DNA of 64,000 nt from Alphaproteobacteria bacterium (GTDB lineage Bacteria; Pseudomonadota; Alphaproteobacteria; Caulobacterales; Parvularculaceae): assembly GCA_030426465.1 (NCBI GenBank), contig JAUHYK010000010.1, positions 1-64,000 on the forward strand, given 5' to 3'. Within the stretch, counting starts at the first letter, position 1. The number at the start of each line of letters is the position of its first letter. The notes under the pieces were generated by a model that saw only the letters and a program-made list of their open reading frames with translations, had not been told where the DNA came from and ran no database searches. Below, one piece after another: positions 54,257 to 63,996 of the stretch. The translations under genes and the position numbers were made by a program.

Positions 54257-54826
54257 CTATTCATAAACTTCGCTTGCCGGCCCAAACGGGAAAAAGACGC
54301 CATCGGAAAAGACGCCGAACATATCTTGCCCGTCTATGTCGCGGGTTTCGCCCAAAGCGACAAGATCATAATAAACCGCGCGGGCCACACGCGCTTCGAG
54401 GCGTGCGCGCATGTCGATATAGGGCGCGCGCTCGCCGGTTTCAGGATCGGCGCGGAACACAAGCGGATGATCGGGTCCGGCGACCGCCTCGTCGCTGACA
54501 TTTGAGGTAAAGACGAGCTTTTGCTTTTCGCTCTCACCCTCGCGGCGCATCAGCACGGCCACAAAGGGCGCGTCCTCGACCACGATTTCCATCTTCTCAA
54601 CCGGCGTCACCAGGAAATAGTCGTCACCTTCCCGGCGGAGCACCGTCGAAAATAACCGCACCAGCCGCGCACGACCGATGGGCGTTCCTTCATGAACCCA
54701 GGTCCCGTCACGCTTGATCACGAGATCGATCTCGCCGCAAAAATCCGGATGCCATTTTTCGACGGGCGGCAGGCTTTTTTGTCCTGCGCCCTCGAGCTCC
54801 GCGGCGTATCGCATCAAATCGGTCAT
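54257..54826 (-). CDS. DUF1285 protein
   Basis: A 189-aa protein typical of DUF1285: an N-terminal KWHPDFCGEIDLVIKRDGTW and a central RARLVRLFSTVLRREGDDYFLVTP. It is all-beta and cytosolic, with no known enzymatic activity. It precedes the NUDIX and cca genes in many alphaproteobacteria, suggesting a shared RNA- or cofactor-related role that is unproven. Confidence 0.88.
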   Translation of the reverse strand: MTDLMRYAAELEGAGQKSLPPVEKWHPDFCGEIDLVIKRDGTWVHEGTPIGRARLVRLFSTVLRREGDDYFLVTPVEKMEIVVEDAPFVAVLMRREGESEKQKLVFTSNVSDEAVAGPDHPLVFRADPETGERAPYIDMRARLEARVARAVYYDLVALGETRDIDGQDMFGVFSDGVFFPFGPASEVYE

Positions 54827-54861
54827 AAACGAAACCGGCGCTGTATTATCTACAGCGCCGG
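54824..54861 (-). terminator. Rho-independent terminator after sppA
   Basis: Read on the minus strand, an 11-bp perfect stem (CCGGCGCTGTA / TACAGCGCCGG) with a 5-nt loop is followed by TTTCGTTTA. It lies about 55 nt after the sppA stop and touches the DUF1285 start codon. The T-tract is interrupted by CG, so it may be weak. Confidence 0.65.
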
Positions 54862-54915
54862 CCCCTCTTTATTGTTCAGCGCTTTTCGCCCGCCCTTTGC
54901 AGTGAGCGCATAAGC

Positions 54916-56808
54916 TTATTCGCAAGTCAGACAGCGTGCATAGGCGGCGTTCGGATCGTTGAACTCAGCGAAAAACGCCGTCTGTTTTTCCGCCGCACGA
55001 ACAATCTGCGCCACTGCGCCTTCCGTGTGGCGCTGTTTCTCGCCGCCGAATTTGGCGATTGTGGTTTCGGACAGATTGCTCATGAACATCTCGAAGGTCG
55101 TGCGCTTTTCTTTCATGTCGACGACATCGTATTTATCGAGACCCGCGAGTTTCGCCGCCGCCGCTGTAGCGTCGTCAAAGTCGCCAAGCTTGTCGACAAG
55201 CTTCAGTTCCAGCGCTTTCTCACCGATCCAGACGCGGCCCTGCCCGACAGAGTCGACATAGGCTTTATCAAGACCGCGGCCTTCTCCAACGATCGTCAGG
55301 AAGCGGTCATAGCCGTTTTCCGTAGACTGCTGGATGATGTCCGCTGCGTTTGGCGGCAAGGGGCCAATGCCCGTCGCGAGGATTGGCGAGAGCGTGGTGG
55401 TGCCAACACCGTCCACATAGACGCCTGCTTCAGCCGCCGTATTTTCAAACGTGTTGAAGTAACCGAAAATCCCGATGGAGCCGGTGATGGTTGTCGGCGC
55501 CGCCCAGATTTCATCGGTCGCCGCCGCAATCCAGTAACCGCCGGACGCCGCCAGCGAGCCCATGGAGGCGACCACCGGCTTGCCGTCCGCTTTCAGCGCA
55601 AGCACTTCGTCACGGATAATGTCTGACGCGAAGGCGGAGCCGCCCGGGCTGTCGATGCGCAGCACCACGGCTTTGATCTTGTCGTCTTCACGCGCTTTTC
55701 TGAGCTGCGCGGCGATGGTGTCGCCGCCGGCTGCGCGGCCCGTAGGCGCTTCGCCGTCGACAATGGTGCCCGCCGCCGTAATCACCACAACATTCGGGTC
55801 ACCATCGTCATTATCTTTGTCCAGCGAAGTCAGGTAACGCTTGAAGCTGACCTTCTTGAACGACTTGCCGTCTTTGGTTTTGCCGAAAGTTTCTTTCAGC
55901 TTGTCGTTCATTTCCGCACGCGACATCAACTCGTCTACAAAGCCGGCTTTGACCGCCACCTTGCCGAGATCGCCGTCAACTTCTTCCAGAAGCGTGCTGA
56001 GATTGTTAGCGTAGTTATCGACGGCGCCGGGGTTCAGCCCACGCGCTTTCTCGATGACAGCGGCGTAATCACGCCACAACACCGAAAGATAAGCCGCGTT
56101 GGCTTCTTTTGCTTCCGGCGACATGTCATCGCGCAGGAACGGCTCCACTGCGGATTTGAACGTGCCCACGCGGAAAACGTGGCTGGTGACTTTCAGCTTT
56201 TCGAGCAGGCTTTTCACATAGACGCCGTAAGATCCGTAGCCGTAAATGAAGAGATTGCCGTAATCGTTCATGTAAATCTCGTCGGCGTTCGCCGCGAGGA
56301 GATACTGATCCTGGCTATAGGCGTCGCCGACAGCAATGATCTTCTTGCCGCTTTCTTTGAACTTGGCGATTTCATCGACGAGGTAATGAAGCTTCGAGGC
56401 GCTTGAGGGCGAAGCGCCCATGGCGCCAAGATCAAGAACGAGTCCCTTGATACGTTTGTCTTCTTTCGCGGCGCGGAGCACGCGGACAAGGTCATGAACT
56501 TCGATCTGGGTCGGTTCATTGATGCCGTAGGCTTCTTCCCGAAGCACTTCGAGCGGGTTCACATCCTCTGCGATTTCAACCAGCACGCCGTTTGGATCGA
56601 GCACCAGCGCCGCCTCATCCGGAATGGAGACGGAAACCTTCTCGCCATTGCCGGCGATGCCGTTGGTGACTTCGACCATCACGCCGACAATCAGGATTAA
56701 AACAACGAGGCCGATAAGCCCCTGCAGCATCAAAAGGACGCCAATGATAAGCTTGGCGAAGCCCTTAATGAATCCCCAGACCGAAAAATGCGACTCGTGT
56801 TCCGACAC
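54916..56808 (-). CDS. sppA: SppA signal peptide peptidase (67K type)
   Basis: A 630-aa protein starting with GTG behind AAGGGGA. A membrane segment at about residues 19-45 is followed by two tandem serine-protease (S49) domains. The nucleophile lies in MGSLAASGGYWIAAATDE and the catalytic Lys region is in the N-terminal repeat, around AVGDAYSQDQYLLAANADEI. It degrades released signal peptides in the membrane. The protein ends with ARCLTCE, an unusual C-terminal CxxC pair. Confidence 0.93.
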   Translation of the reverse strand: MSEHESHFSVWGFIKGFAKLIIGVLLMLQGLIGLVVLILIVGVMVEVTNGIAGNGEKVSVSIPDEAALVLDPNGVLVEIAEDVNPLEVLREEAYGINEPTQIEVHDLVRVLRAAKEDKRIKGLVLDLGAMGASPSSASKLHYLVDEIAKFKESGKKIIAVGDAYSQDQYLLAANADEIYMNDYGNLFIYGYGSYGVYVKSLLEKLKVTSHVFRVGTFKSAVEPFLRDDMSPEAKEANAAYLSVLWRDYAAVIEKARGLNPGAVDNYANNLSTLLEEVDGDLGKVAVKAGFVDELMSRAEMNDKLKETFGKTKDGKSFKKVSFKRYLTSLDKDNDDGDPNVVVITAAGTIVDGEAPTGRAAGGDTIAAQLRKAREDDKIKAVVLRIDSPGGSAFASDIIRDEVLALKADGKPVVASMGSLAASGGYWIAAATDEIWAAPTTITGSIGIFGYFNTFENTAAEAGVYVDGVGTTTLSPILATGIGPLPPNAADIIQQSTENGYDRFLTIVGEGRGLDKAYVDSVGQGRVWIGEKALELKLVDKLGDFDDATAAAAKLAGLDKYDVVDMKEKRTTFEMFMSNLSETTIAKFGGEKQRHTEGAVAQIVRAAEKQTAFFAEFNDPNAAYARCLTCE

Positions 56809-57143
56809 AAAGGTCCCCTTTACACTACCGGCGCGAAAGCCGGCTCCACAGAGCCGCCCACAAGGACAACCCCTCTGTTTTCAATGCTCCGGCGCCCAAA
56901 AGCGCCAAAACTGACAACCACCCCGTGAAATCCGCCTGCGGCAGCCCGCGACGCAAATCTTGCGGCATGGTAATGACATCGGGCGCGAAGCCGCAAGGGG
57001 CAAGAGTTTTTCGACAATCCGAGCGGTTTCCTTGCCAAGCAGTTCTTTAACCCCGACCAAGCCATGCTATCTCAATATTTGGTCCCGAATCGCCGGAACC
57101 AGCCCCCGAGACAGTATTTGGCCTTCAACATCACGCGAGCCCC
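56809..57143. other. 335-bp divergent intergenic region between sppA and moxR
   Basis: This region should contain the promoters of sppA (minus) and moxR (plus). I see no gene, repeat or obvious operator in it beyond short GC-rich inverted segments near 56830-56855. Confidence 0.4.
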
Positions 57144-58136
57144 ATGACCGACACCCAGCCTGACCCAGATATACTGCGGAAATTTGATGAGATTTCGGTA
57201 AAATTCGGGCGCGCCCGAACCGCCCTTGGAAAAGTCGTTTTCGGCCAGGAGGAGGTGATCGACCTCACCCTTGCTACACTTGCCGCAGGGGGGCACGGGC
57301 TTCTGGTGGGGGCGCCGGGCCTCGCCAAGACCCTCCTCGTCACCTCGATTGCCGATCTGATGGGCCTTTCGGCCAAACGGGTGCAGTTTACGCCCGATCT
57401 CATGCCGGGTGACGTCCTCGGCTCTGAAGTTCTGGAAGAAAGCGCTGAGGGCCGCCGGGAATTCCGTTTCATTCCGGGACCCGTCTTTTGCCAGCTTCTG
57501 ATGGCCGACGAGATCAACCGGGCAAGCCCCCGGACCCAGTCGGCCCTGCTTCAGGCCATGCAGGAACATCATGTGACTGTCGCCGGCGCCCGCCATGACC
57601 TGCCCGTTCCGTTTCACGTTCTCGCCACCCAGAACCCAATTGAGCAGGAAGGCACCTATCCCCTGCCCGAAGCGCAGCTTGACCGCTTCCTCCTCGAAAT
57701 CGACGTCAATTATCCGGACCTCGACGCGGAACGGCGTATGCTCGCCGCGACGACGGGCGCAGAAAAGTCCGCTGTGGATGCGGTGATGACCGCCGAAGAC
57801 CTCATGGAGGCGCAAAAGCTCGTGCGCGAGATGCCCATTGGCGAACAGGTGGTGGAGATGATCTTGTCGATCACCCGCGCTGCGCGGCCCACGGACGACG
57901 CCAAAGACCGCGTGAAAAAATTCGTGGCCTGGGGGCCGGGCCCACGCGCAAGTCAGGCCTTCTCGCTCGCGGCGCGCGCGCTGGCGCTGATTGACGGGCG
58001 TCACGCGCCATCGCTTGACGATGTCAAACGCCTCGCCGGTCCCGTGTTGCGTCATCGCATGGCGCTCAATTTTGCGGCTAGGTCCGAAGGCCTGACGACT
58101 GACGATTTCATCAAGGAACTGGTTGCGGGGGCGTAA
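57144..58136 (+). CDS. MoxR-family AAA ATPase
   Basis: A 330-aa ATPase. Walker A is GAPGLAKTLL, Walker B LLMADEINRA, and the sensor region includes LATQNPIEQEGTYPLPEAQLDRFL, which is diagnostic of MoxR (short form ATQNPIEQEGTYPLPEAQ). MoxR proteins act as chaperones that assemble vWA-domain complexes. It heads a plus-strand cluster with DUF58, BatA/DUF4159 and vWA-like genes. Confidence 0.93.
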   Translation: MTDTQPDPDILRKFDEISVKFGRARTALGKVVFGQEEVIDLTLATLAAGGHGLLVGAPGLAKTLLVTSIADLMGLSAKRVQFTPDLMPGDVLGSEVLEESAEGRREFRFIPGPVFCQLLMADEINRASPRTQSALLQAMQEHHVTVAGARHDLPVPFHVLATQNPIEQEGTYPLPEAQLDRFLLEIDVNYPDLDAERRMLAATTGAEKSAVDAVMTAEDLMEAQKLVREMPIGEQVVEMILSITRAARPTDDAKDRVKKFVAWGPGPRASQAFSLAARALALIDGRHAPSLDDVKRLAGPVLRHRMALNFAARSEGLTTDDFIKELVAGA

Positions 58137-58258
58137 TAGAGCCGAGTTCCGATAAATATCGGAACGCAGCTCTGGATTTATGTTTGTCGCGCTTCTTTTG
58201 CGGATAACCGCGCACACTTGTCCGCGAAGCGCTCGAGAGTTTGGAGACACCGCGCCCG

Positions 58259-59173
58259 ATGGCGAAAACCACATCAGGCAAAATGGAAGAGACGCTCGCC
58301 GTTCGTCACGATGCGGAAAGCGCGGCCGCGTTGTTCCCCCCTATGCTGCTCGAAGCCGAGCGCATGGCCCAGGCGGTGAGCGCTGGCCTGCACGGGCGCC
58401 GCCGCGCCGGACCCGGGGAGACCTTCTGGCAACACCGGCCTTATGCCTTCGGCGATCCCGTCTCAGCAATTGACTGGCGCCAATCCGCCAGAGCCGCGGA
58501 CCGGCTCTATGTGCGACAGAATGAGTGGGAGGCGGCGGCGGCCGCCTATCTCTGGCGCGATCCGTCGCATTCTCTCGATTACGCCTCGCAAAAAACACTA
58601 CCTACAAAACGCCGCCGCGCCGACATTCTTCTGGCGGCGCTGACAATCCTGCTTTCTCAAGCCGGTGAGCGCATCGGTATGCTCGGCGAAGACCGCAGGC
58701 CGTTTCAGGGGCGCACCGCGCCTGAACGCATGCTTGAAGCGTTGCATATCGGCGAGTTCAATGACGCCACGGGGGCCCCGCCGGTCGCCTCTGTTCCGGC
58801 GGGCGGGCGCGTCGTCATGGCCAGTGATTTTTTCACGGCGCCGGAAAGCGTTGAACGCGCTGTTGCTGCGCTGGCCTCAAGCGGCGCGCAAGGCGTTTTG
58901 TTGCAAGTCTGCGACCCGGCGGAGGAAGACTTTCCGTTCGAAGGCCGCGTCGAGTTCCGTGACCTTGAAAGCAAGGACCGGCTCATTTTTGGTCAGACCG
59001 CATCGCTCGCTGACGCCTATAAAGCGAAATTCGCCGCCCATCGCGGCGCCCTCGAAGCGATTGCGCAACAAAGCGGCTGGCGGTTTTTCGTCCACCGCAC
59101 CGACCACGCCCCGCAAACAGCGTTGTTGTCGCTGTTTACTGCCATCGCCGATATGCGCGCCTGGAAAGCATAG
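58259..59173 (+). CDS. DUF58 protein
   Basis: About 304 aa from ATG 58259, with GGAGAC upstream at a long spacing; a TTG at 58241 is less likely. The DUF58 signature GPGETFWQHRPYAFGDPVSAIDW is at about residues 50-80, followed by a vWA-like region. It is the usual partner of MoxR ATPases in a membrane-associated complex of unknown substrate. The protein is soluble, with no membrane segment. Confidence 0.88.
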   Translation: MAKTTSGKMEETLAVRHDAESAAALFPPMLLEAERMAQAVSAGLHGRRRAGPGETFWQHRPYAFGDPVSAIDWRQSARAADRLYVRQNEWEAAAAAYLWRDPSHSLDYASQKTLPTKRRRADILLAALTILLSQAGERIGMLGEDRRPFQGRTAPERMLEALHIGEFNDATGAPPVASVPAGGRVVMASDFFTAPESVERAVAALASSGAQGVLLQVCDPAEEDFPFEGRVEFRDLESKDRLIFGQTASLADAYKAKFAAHRGALEAIAQQSGWRFFVHRTDHAPQTALLSLFTAIADMRAWKA

Positions 59174-59176
59174 ATC

Positions 59177-61897
59177 GTGGGCGCGCTCAGTTTCACATCG
59201 CCGCTGCTTCTTCTCGCACTCGGCGCCCTGCCGCTGATCTGGCTGTTGTTGCGCGCAACGCCGCCTTCACCAAAACGCGAAAACTTTCCCGCCTTCATCA
59301 TCCTTCGCCAATTAAAGACCGCTGAAGAAACGCCGGACCGGACGCCATGGTGGCTGCTCTTGATGCGGTTGCTTCTGGCGGGGCTTATTATTCTTGGTCT
59401 TGCGGGGCCTGTCTTAAATGCGCCAGCGCCGGGAACGCAGGCCAGCCCGATGCTGCTGGTTGTCGACAATAGCTGGGCCGCCGCGCAGCACTGGCGCACG
59501 CGGCAGGACGCATTGCGCGAAGCCGCAGCGGAGGCCGCGCAAACCGACCGCCCGGTTTTCATCCTCACCACTGCGCCGGAGCGAACGCCTGCGCCGCTTG
59601 AACCCATGACCGGAGAGGCCGCGCGCGTCGCCGCAGACGCCATGGCGCCCGCACCCTTCGCCGCCGACCGCGCTAGCGCGGCGGACCGTCTCGCTGAACT
59701 CGATCGTTACTTTACCTCAGGCGCTGAAATCCGCTGGCTCTCCGATGGCCTCGCCGGCGAAGACGACCAGACACTTGCCAATGCGCTGTCCGAGCGGGGC
59801 GAGCTTTCTATTTATGACGATGCGCGCGCGCCGAAATATCAGCTGCGCCCCATGCCGGCGGCGGAAAACGCCCTTGCTTACCGGGTAGAGCGGCTGGATG
59901 CAGCCGCGCAGGCAGAAGGCGCCGTCGCCGCAACAGCACGTGATGGACGCGAACTGGCGCGCGCTGAATTCGAATTCGCTGCTGGCGAAATGACGCGTAA
60001 TGTGACTCTCAACCTCCCTCTCGCGCTCGCCAATGAACTATCGATCACCCGGATCGAGGGCGTCGCCTCCGCCGGGGCTGTTCGCCTCTCAGACGCGCGC
60101 GACCGGCGCGCGCTGATCGGTCTTGCGCGCAACACCGCTAGCTCCAGCGACAACCTGTTGAAAGGCGATCATTATATTCGCGAGGCGTTGAACCCTTACG
60201 CTTCCTTCCTCGAAGATGAGCTATCGACGCTTTTGCAGTCGGATGTATCGGTCGTCGTACTCGACGATATCGGGCGCTTGCGCTCCAGTGAGCGTGATGA
60301 CCTTTCCGCCTGGGTCGAGCGCGGCGGCGTTTTGATCCGCTTCGCCGGGCCTGTCCTCGCCGAAGCGGCGCAGGACAGCGCGCCAGACCTTATCCCGGCG
60401 CCCTTGCGTGGCGGCGGACGCGCCTTTGGCGGCGCTCTCACCTGGGACACGCCGCAACACCTCGACATTTTTCCGGCAGAAAGCCCGTTCGCCGGATTAG
60501 ACGCGGCTGACGACGTCCTGATCCGCCGTCAGGTGCTGGCCGAACCCGGCGGAGAGACAACGGAACGCACATGGGCGCGGCTGAAAGACGGCACCCCCCT
60601 CGTCACCGGCGCTCGTCAAGGCAAAGGCGTCATCGCGCTTTTCCATGTAACCGCAACGCCGGACTGGTCGGACCTGCCTTTGTCCGGACTATTCATCGAT
60701 ATGCTCCGCAGGCTGACTTTTCTTTCAGCGCTGGGGCCTGATGCGGCGTCTGACGGCGCCGACGCCCGTTACGCACCCTTACGCCTCCTCACCGGAGAAG
60801 GCCGTATGACCCGACCCGATGACGCCGCCCGCGCCCTTACCGCGGCGGAACTGGCGCTCGTCCCGTCACCTATCCGCGAGCCGGGCTTTTACGGCGCGCC
60901 GGAAGCGCCGCTGGCGCTTAACGCTGTTCCTGACGGCGCAGCCTTTGAACCGCTATCGATTTCAGGCGCCGCCATCCAGGCTTATGAGGCCGCGCCGCCG
61001 GTTTCCTTAAGTCCGCCGCTGGTTGTCGCTGCGCTGTTATTGCTCCTCGCCGACGGCATTATCGCGCTTATGTTGAGCGGGCGTCTTAACTGGCGGCCCG
61101 CCGCAGCGGCGCTGCTGGCGGTTGGCGTTATGTCAGGGCCTATGGACCGCGCAAGCGCACAACCGCTTGATGCGCCGATTGAGGGAAAAATCGTCGACGC
61201 AGCGCTGACAACGCGCCTCGCCTATATCGCCAGCGGTGACTCCGCGACCGACACCCTCACGGAACAGGGGCTCGCCGCACTCAGCCGCGAGCTTTACCGG
61301 CGGACCGCCATCGAACCGGCGCCGCCCGAGCGCATCGATCCAGATACGGATGATCTGTCCGTCTATTCCTTTCTCTATTGGCCGATTGCGCCGGGCGCGG
61401 AGACGCCCTCCGACGCGGCACTCGCCAATATCGAAAACTTCATGCGCTTTGGCGGGCTCCTGCTCATAGACACCCGCGACGACGAACGCGCTGTCGGCGC
61501 AGGATCTACGCCGGAAGGGCAAGCCCTGCAGCGCATTCTCGGCGCACTCGATATTCCGCCCCTGAGGCCAGTCGATGACAGCCATGTGCTGACGCGCTCA
61601 TTCTATCTCCTGAACTCCCTTTACGGGCGCAACAATAACAACCCGGTCTGGGTCGAAGCGGATTCCAGCGGCTCCAATGACGGCGTCACGGCGCTAATCA
61701 TCGGCGGGCGTGACTGGATCGGCGCCTGGGCGGCGGACAGCTTCGGCCGCCCGTTAAGACCCATGGGATCGGGCGGGCCGCGCGCGCGCGAATTCGCCTA
61801 CCGTGCGGGCGTCAACATGGTGATGGTCGCCTTCACCGGTAATTATAAATCCGATCAGGTGCACACGCCGATCCTGCTGGAGCGGCTTGGCAAGTGA
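59177..61897 (+). CDS. BatA-like membrane protein with C-terminal DUF4159
   Basis: A 906-aa protein starting with GTG. An N-terminal BatA-type double membrane region (about residues 5-26 and 58-76, with FAFIILRQLK-like NFPAFIILRQLK) is followed by a long region resembling a vWA fold in which DNSWAAA replaces the metal-site DxSxS. Two further membrane segments lie near 613-633 and 641-658, and a C-terminal DUF4159 domain occupies about 668-900 (FMRFGGLLLIDTRDDERA). It likely acts in the envelope with MoxR and DUF58. Its TGA overlaps the GTG of the next gene as GTGA. Confidence 0.85.
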   Translation: MGALSFTSPLLLLALGALPLIWLLLRATPPSPKRENFPAFIILRQLKTAEETPDRTPWWLLLMRLLLAGLIILGLAGPVLNAPAPGTQASPMLLVVDNSWAAAQHWRTRQDALREAAAEAAQTDRPVFILTTAPERTPAPLEPMTGEAARVAADAMAPAPFAADRASAADRLAELDRYFTSGAEIRWLSDGLAGEDDQTLANALSERGELSIYDDARAPKYQLRPMPAAENALAYRVERLDAAAQAEGAVAATARDGRELARAEFEFAAGEMTRNVTLNLPLALANELSITRIEGVASAGAVRLSDARDRRALIGLARNTASSSDNLLKGDHYIREALNPYASFLEDELSTLLQSDVSVVVLDDIGRLRSSERDDLSAWVERGGVLIRFAGPVLAEAAQDSAPDLIPAPLRGGGRAFGGALTWDTPQHLDIFPAESPFAGLDAADDVLIRRQVLAEPGGETTERTWARLKDGTPLVTGARQGKGVIALFHVTATPDWSDLPLSGLFIDMLRRLTFLSALGPDAASDGADARYAPLRLLTGEGRMTRPDDAARALTAAELALVPSPIREPGFYGAPEAPLALNAVPDGAAFEPLSISGAAIQAYEAAPPVSLSPPLVVAALLLLLADGIIALMLSGRLNWRPAAAALLAVGVMSGPMDRASAQPLDAPIEGKIVDAALTTRLAYIASGDSATDTLTEQGLAALSRELYRRTAIEPAPPERIDPDTDDLSVYSFLYWPIAPGAETPSDAALANIENFMRFGGLLLIDTRDDERAVGAGSTPEGQALQRILGALDIPPLRPVDDSHVLTRSFYLLNSLYGRNNNNPVWVEADSSGSNDGVTALIIGGRDWIGAWAADSFGRPLRPMGSGGPRAREFAYRAGVNMVMVAFTGNYKSDQVHTPILLERLGK

Positions 61898-63996
61898 CGG
61901 CGCTTCCTTTCAACATCGTACTCGATCCGATGCTGCCGCAATGGGCGCTGATCCTCGCCGTTATTGCGGGCGCGGCCTTTGCTATCCTCTCCCTAATCCG
62001 CAACTGGAAAAGCGGGATCGCGCGCACCGTCGCCATCGCTGCGCTGCTGGCGCTGATAGCCGGCCCCATGATCCGGGAAGCGGAAACAACGCCGTTAAAT
62101 GACATCGCCCTTATCCTGGTCGATGAGAGCGCCAGCCAGTCGCTCGACAACCGTGATCGCGTAAGCGAGGACGCCGCAACAAAACTTGCTGACCGCATCG
62201 AAGCGCTCGGCGGCGTTGAAACCGAAACCATCCGCTATGGCGGTGAGGAAGAAACCCTGTCGGTCAACGCCGTGCGACAGGCGATTGCGGACACGCCGCG
62301 CCAGCGTCTCGGCGCCGTTTTCCTCATCACGGACGGACAGACCGCCGATGCCGATGACGCCGCTGACGCCCTCAACACCGATGCGCCTGTCCACATTCTC
62401 ACTACCGGCGCCGCAAATGAATCCGACCGCAAGATCACCCTCGTCAATGCACCGCGTTACGGCATTGTCCGCCAGCCCGTGCGCGTCACCTTCCGTGTCG
62501 ACGATCTCGGCCGCGATGGAGAAGTTCTGACAGACGCCCGCGCGCCTATGGTGACCTTGCGCATGGATGGCGAGGAAATCCTACGCGAGGCGGTGCCCGT
62601 CGGCGCGGAAGCCGGTTTCGATGTGCCACTGACACGTCCCGGACAGACGATTATTGAACTAGAAGTCGCAGAGCGCCCTGGCGAATTGACGACCCGCAAC
62701 AACATCGCCGTTCTGCCGATCACCGCCGTGCGCGATCGTTTACGGGTGCTTCTTATCTCCGGCGAACCGCATCCGGGCGAACGGGTCTGGCGCAATCTGT
62801 TGAAATCTGATCCCGCGGTCGATCTCGTACACTTCACGATCCTGCGGCCCATCGACAAGAATGACGGCACGCCCGTCGATGAACTGGCGCTGATCCCGTT
62901 TCCGCAGGATGAACTCTTCATCGACAAGCTTGATGAATTCGATTTGCTGATTTTCGACCGTTACGCGTATCGCGGCGTGCTGTCGTCTTTCCATTTCGAC
63001 AATATTGCACGCTTCGTTGACAATGGCGGCGCGGTGCTGATCGCGTCCGGTCCGGAATATAACGGACCCTTGAGCCTTGCGAACCGGCGCAATCTCTCTT
63101 TCATCCTCCCTGCTCTTCCGGCGGGAAGCGCCATTGAAGAAGCCTTCCGGCCGGAGGTGACAGATCTTGGGCAGCGCCATCCGGTGACCGCCGATCTTCC
63201 CGACGCCGACATCTGGGGCCGCTGGCTGCGCGTCATGCCAGTGACGCAACGGCGCGGCGAAACCCTGATGAGCGGTCCGCGAGGGGCGCCGCTCCTGATC
63301 CTCGACCGCATCGGCGAAGGCCGCGTCGGCTTATTCCTATCCGATCATGTCTGGCTATGGGCGCGCGGCTTTGACGGCGGCGGGCCTCATGCGGAACTGC
63401 TTCGCCGCATCGCCCACTGGCTGATGAAGGAGCCGGAGTTAGAGGAAGAAGCGCTGTCCCTGCGTGAAGAAAACGGTGATCTCATTGTCGAGCGCCGCAG
63501 CATCGAAGAAGACGCTCCCGCCGTCGCGCTTACACATCCTGACGGCGAGACCGGCGAGGTTGAGCTTCGTGAAACAGCGCCAGGGCGCTTCACGGCGCGC
63601 ATCAGCCAGCCGCCACGGGGGCTTTATCGCGCCGTCTCCGGCGAGCTTTTCGCGATCGGCGTCATCGGCGTCGAAGCCGCGCCGGAATTTCAGAACGTGA
63701 TTTCAACAGGAAGCCTCCTAGCCCCGCTGGCGGAGGAAACCGGCGGCGGCGTTTACGCTGTTCGCGATGCCAATGTCGCCGCGCCTCCAGACCTCAAAAG
63801 GGTTCGCGGCGAGACGGCGCCCCGGTCAGGCGCGTCCTGGGCCGGGATAGCAGAGCGCCGTGCGGAGCGCATTGAGACAGTGAAAGACGCGCCGCTGGCG
63901 CCGGCGCTGTTCTGGCTGTTCATCATCGCATGCGCGCTACTGGCCGCGTGGGGCCTTGAAGGCGGGCGTTTCTCCCGAAAAAACCAACAGAGTTAA
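61894..63996 (+). CDS. vWA-like membrane protein of the MoxR cluster
   Basis: A 700-aa protein starting with GTG 61894, overlapping the previous stop by 4 nt. Two N-terminal membrane segments (about residues 16-33 and 43-60) lead into a vWA-like region at about 70-175 in which LILVDESASQSL fits the MIDAS DxSxS and LITDGQ supplies a later Asp. A middle domain (about 255-490) resembles a class I glutamine-amidotransferase-like fold (RLRVLLISGEPHPGERVW, then FVDNGGAVLIASGPE). A last membrane segment lies at about 675-692. Function unknown. The gene ends 4 bases from the right edge. Confidence 0.8.
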   Translation: MTALPFNIVLDPMLPQWALILAVIAGAAFAILSLIRNWKSGIARTVAIAALLALIAGPMIREAETTPLNDIALILVDESASQSLDNRDRVSEDAATKLADRIEALGGVETETIRYGGEEETLSVNAVRQAIADTPRQRLGAVFLITDGQTADADDAADALNTDAPVHILTTGAANESDRKITLVNAPRYGIVRQPVRVTFRVDDLGRDGEVLTDARAPMVTLRMDGEEILREAVPVGAEAGFDVPLTRPGQTIIELEVAERPGELTTRNNIAVLPITAVRDRLRVLLISGEPHPGERVWRNLLKSDPAVDLVHFTILRPIDKNDGTPVDELALIPFPQDELFIDKLDEFDLLIFDRYAYRGVLSSFHFDNIARFVDNGGAVLIASGPEYNGPLSLANRRNLSFILPALPAGSAIEEAFRPEVTDLGQRHPVTADLPDADIWGRWLRVMPVTQRRGETLMSGPRGAPLLILDRIGEGRVGLFLSDHVWLWARGFDGGGPHAELLRRIAHWLMKEPELEEEALSLREENGDLIVERRSIEEDAPAVALTHPDGETGEVELRETAPGRFTARISQPPRGLYRAVSGELFAIGVIGVEAAPEFQNVISTGSLLAPLAEETGGGVYAVRDANVAAPPDLKRVRGETAPRSGASWAGIAERRAERIETVKDAPLAPALFWLFIIACALLAAWGLEGGRFSRKNQQS

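Noticed and set aside
57072..58274. 400-codon minus-strand open frame opposite moxR
   Set aside because: The MoxR frame has all expected ATPase motifs; the antisense frame has none.
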